In this document: positions 4,623 to 6,365 of the stretch, one piece after another
Layout of the letters: each line of letters opens with the position of its first letter
Numbering within the stretch: position 1 is the first letter of the stretch
From: HGM12669 sp048527645
GTDB lineage: Bacteria > Bacillota > Clostridia > Oscillospirales > CAG-272
Direction: 5' to 3'
Assembly: GCA_048527645.1 (NCBI GenBank)
Contig: DBGFNI010000108.1
Coordinates: 1-6,365, forward strand
DNA length: 6,365 bases
Notes under the pieces: generated by a model
What the model was told of the DNA's origin: nothing
The model's input: the letters and a program-made list of their open reading frames with translations, nothing else
Databases searched by the model: none
Program-made: the position numbers and the translations under genes

Positions 4623-6341
4623 TTATTCGCCGTCCCGCACGCCTTGCGCCGCGTTCAGCGCATCGCAAACGCGCGCAATATACGCTTCCGTTTCTTCGGA
4701 GAATTTCAGATCCGGCTTATGCTCCACACGCCATCCCAATTTGCTTGTGTTTTGCAGGGTGGTGCGGCGCACCTGCTCCGCCTGACGGATCTGCTCCATC
4801 AGCACAGCCATCGTCTCATAATCGCCGGCGCTGTCCGCGTCGGAAATGCTTTTGCTCGTCGCACGGATCAGCTGCTCGTACAGGCTTTTTTCATACGGCT
4901 GCTGCCGGATCGCACGCAGATAGTACGCACCCGCGTCAGCGCCGTTGCCCTGTGCAAAGCAAACCGTCCCCATCGCCGACAAAGCCTCGGCGCTGTAAGG
5001 GTTTCGCCGCAGCACCGCCTGTGCCAGCCGCTGTGCGCTCTCCACATCCTGTGTCTGCTCCAGGATATCGCAGCGCAGGGTCGTGTCCCACGGCAGCAGC
5101 GTCAGCGTCACCCCGGCATAGCCAAGCTGAGCGGGCAGCAGCGCGCCCCCGCCGTAGCACAGGACAGCACAAAGAATCGCCGCAACCCCTCCCAAAAAGC
5201 GCCGTTCCGCATTTTTCAGCCGCAAAACAGGCCCGGAATAGCAGTCTGCAAAGAGCAGCAGCGTCAGCACCACCGCGGGAAACTGCAAATCAAAATCCAA
5301 AAAAGCGTGGGCAAAAATCACACTCAAAACCGTTCTGTGCTCCAGATTGCCGCGCCAAAAGGAGCGGAAAAAGGCAGTCAGAAACAGAAGCATCGCAGGG
5401 ATGCCCCAGTCCAGTGCCAACTGCAAAATATCGTTGTGAACATAGCGCACGCCGTACACCCCGGACGCATAGCTGCCCGCAAGCGCGGCATACCCTCCGC
5501 CGCCCATGCCCAGCGGATGATCCTTCAGCATCGGCAGCGCATCCTGCACATAAAGAAAACGGCACAGCAGCGAATTGTTGTCGCTCAGCATCGTCGCAAA
5601 ACGTCCGACCACGTCAAAATCGCCGGTAAACGCCAGATACAGCCCCACCGCCGCCGCCGCGACAACGCCGCCGATCAAAAGAAACCGGCGCAGCGGCTTG
5701 AGCGCAATCAGATAAACCAACACAGTCAGTACACACAGCACAAACACAATCCGCGAACCGGAGAGAAAAATTCCGACCAAAAGCACGGCGGCACAGACAA
5801 ACACATACCACGCGCGCCGACCGTTTGCCGCGCGGTGAAAAAGAATAATCAGCGAAACCAGACACAAAAGCGCCATGGTATTGGGATATTGCAGCAGACT
5901 GCCCAGCCGGTTGCCGTCGGCAAAAAAATATTTTTGCAAAACGGGGAGAAAATACGCCGGAATGCCCACCAGCACCACAGCGCCCATGATCAGCGGCAGA
6001 TCCTCCTTCAGCCGCTGCCGCTGCTGATCAGACACCTGCCACAGCAGCACCCCGCCGATCAGACAGACCAACAGCTTGCCGAATTCGGAAAGGGAGCTGC
6101 CGCGGTCAACGCTCCAGATCTGCGTCAGCAGCGCACAGCCGACAACGCCGAGCAGGCACCAGCTGCAAACGCCCCCGCGCACACGCAGTGTTCCCCGCCG
6201 CACCGCGGTGAAGCACACAAAGCCGCCTGCCACGGCGCCCCAGAGATATGCCGGGATCTCATGAAAGAGCCCGACGCAGAAAAAAGCAAGCCAAAACAGC
6301 GCGCGCGCCACGGTAAATTCGCGTTCTGTCAAAATTGCCAT
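4623..6341 (-). CDS. O-antigen ligase/polymerase-like (Wzy_C) membrane protein with C-terminal TPR-like region
   Basis: Polytopic membrane protein of at least 572 residues. About a dozen hydrophobic segments fill residues 11-410. Family hallmarks seen: GNRLGSLLQYPNTMA (143-157), SGSR (194-197), R261 and D267 before PLGMGGGGY (276-284), the long extracytoplasmic loop ending VHND (301-304) with ILQLALDWG, and HAFLDFDLQFP (345-355). WaaL/PglL/Wzy-type enzymes transfer lipid-linked glycans to an acceptor; in Gram-positives the relatives probably act on surface polysaccharide or glycoprotein, and the acceptor is unknown here. Residues 425-495 form helical repeats of TPR character (AQRLAQAVLRRNPYSAEALSAMG..., then YYLRAIRQQPYEKSLYEQL), followed by a charged helical tail. 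No strong ribosome site precedes ATG 6341, and the frame stays open to base 6365 (KTEESTEQ), so the true start may lie outside the window. No glycosyltransferase neighbours are visible. Confidence 0.82.
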   Translation of the reverse strand: MAILTEREFTVARALFWLAFFCVGLFHEIPAYLWGAVAGGFVCFTAVRRGTLRVRGGVCSWCLLGVVGCALLTQIWSVDRGSSLSEFGKLLVCLIGGVLLWQVSDQQRQRLKEDLPLIMGAVVLVGIPAYFLPVLQKYFFADGNRLGSLLQYPNTMALLCLVSLIILFHRAANGRRAWYVFVCAAVLLVGIFLSGSRIVFVLCVLTVLVYLIALKPLRRFLLIGGVVAAAAVGLYLAFTGDFDVVGRFATMLSDNNSLLCRFLYVQDALPMLKDHPLGMGGGGYAALAGSYASGVYGVRYVHNDILQLALDWGIPAMLLFLTAFFRSFWRGNLEHRTVLSVIFAHAFLDFDLQFPAVVLTLLLFADCYSGPVLRLKNAERRFLGGVAAILCAVLCYGGGALLPAQLGYAGVTLTLLPWDTTLRCDILEQTQDVESAQRLAQAVLRRNPYSAEALSAMGTVCFAQGNGADAGAYYLRAIRQQPYEKSLYEQLIRATSKSISDADSAGDYETMAVLMEQIRQAEQVRRTTLQNTSKLGWRVEHKPDLKFSEETEAYIARVCDALNAAQGVRDGE

Positions 6342-6365
6342 CTGCTCTGTGGACTCTTCTGTTTT

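Noticed and set aside
4508..5629. Long plus-strand open frame of 373 codons
   Set aside because: It is antisense to the Wzy_C-like gene and the tyrS promoter. Its product is Ala/Pro/Ser/Arg-rich with no domain or ribosome site, a typical GC-rich shadow frame.
1..6365. CRISPR arrays, tRNA/rRNA genes, insertion sequences, phage or defence genes
   Set aside because: No regularly spaced repeats, cloverleaf, transposase motifs or long terminal inverted repeats were found. All large frames are explained by the five genes listed.

Overview
The window looks like chromosomal housekeeping DNA from a moderately GC-rich, low-complexity-free Firmicute, most likely a Clostridia-class (Oscillospiraceae/Lachnospiraceae-like) gut bacterium. 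This is inferred from the gene types, strong Shine-Dalgarno sites, near-perfect sigma-A promoters, U-tailed terminators and a yybP-ykoY riboswitch. I cannot name the species. There is no phage, insertion sequence, CRISPR array, tRNA or rRNA.

Layout. (1) 8-853, plus strand: a PdxY/PdxK-type pyridoxal (pyridoxamine) kinase. (2) 854-1134: a compact regulatory leader made of an extended -10 promoter, a yybP-ykoY (Mn2+) riboswitch aptamer, an antiterminator / anti-antiterminator module and an intrinsic terminator. (3) 1135-2133, plus: a CaCA-family cation/sodium antiporter controlled by that leader. (4) 2155-2188: a bidirectional terminator shared with the convergent gene. (5) 2205-2930, minus: nadE, ammonia-dependent NAD+ synthetase, with a consensus promoter at 2996-3024. 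(6) 3133-3161: the tyrS terminator. (7) 3227-4450, minus: tyrS, tyrosyl-tRNA synthetase, with its own promoter at 4516-4545 and a leader too short for a T-box. (8) 4623-6341, minus: a polytopic O-antigen ligase/polymerase-like (Wzy_C) membrane protein with a C-terminal TPR-like region. Its frame stays open to the right edge.

The genes do not form one pathway. pdxY (B6 cofactor salvage), nadE (NAD+) and tyrS (translation) are separately promoted housekeeping genes. The most interesting unit is the riboswitch plus antiporter. The RNA has the conserved Mn2+-aptamer elements, and its expression platform can be read base by base as a ligand-ON transcription switch. This predicts that the protein, which homology alone would label a calcium/sodium antiporter, exports Mn2+. 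A second point is a Rex-like half-palindromic site on the -35 box of nadE, which would tie NAD+ synthesis to redox state; this is only tentative.
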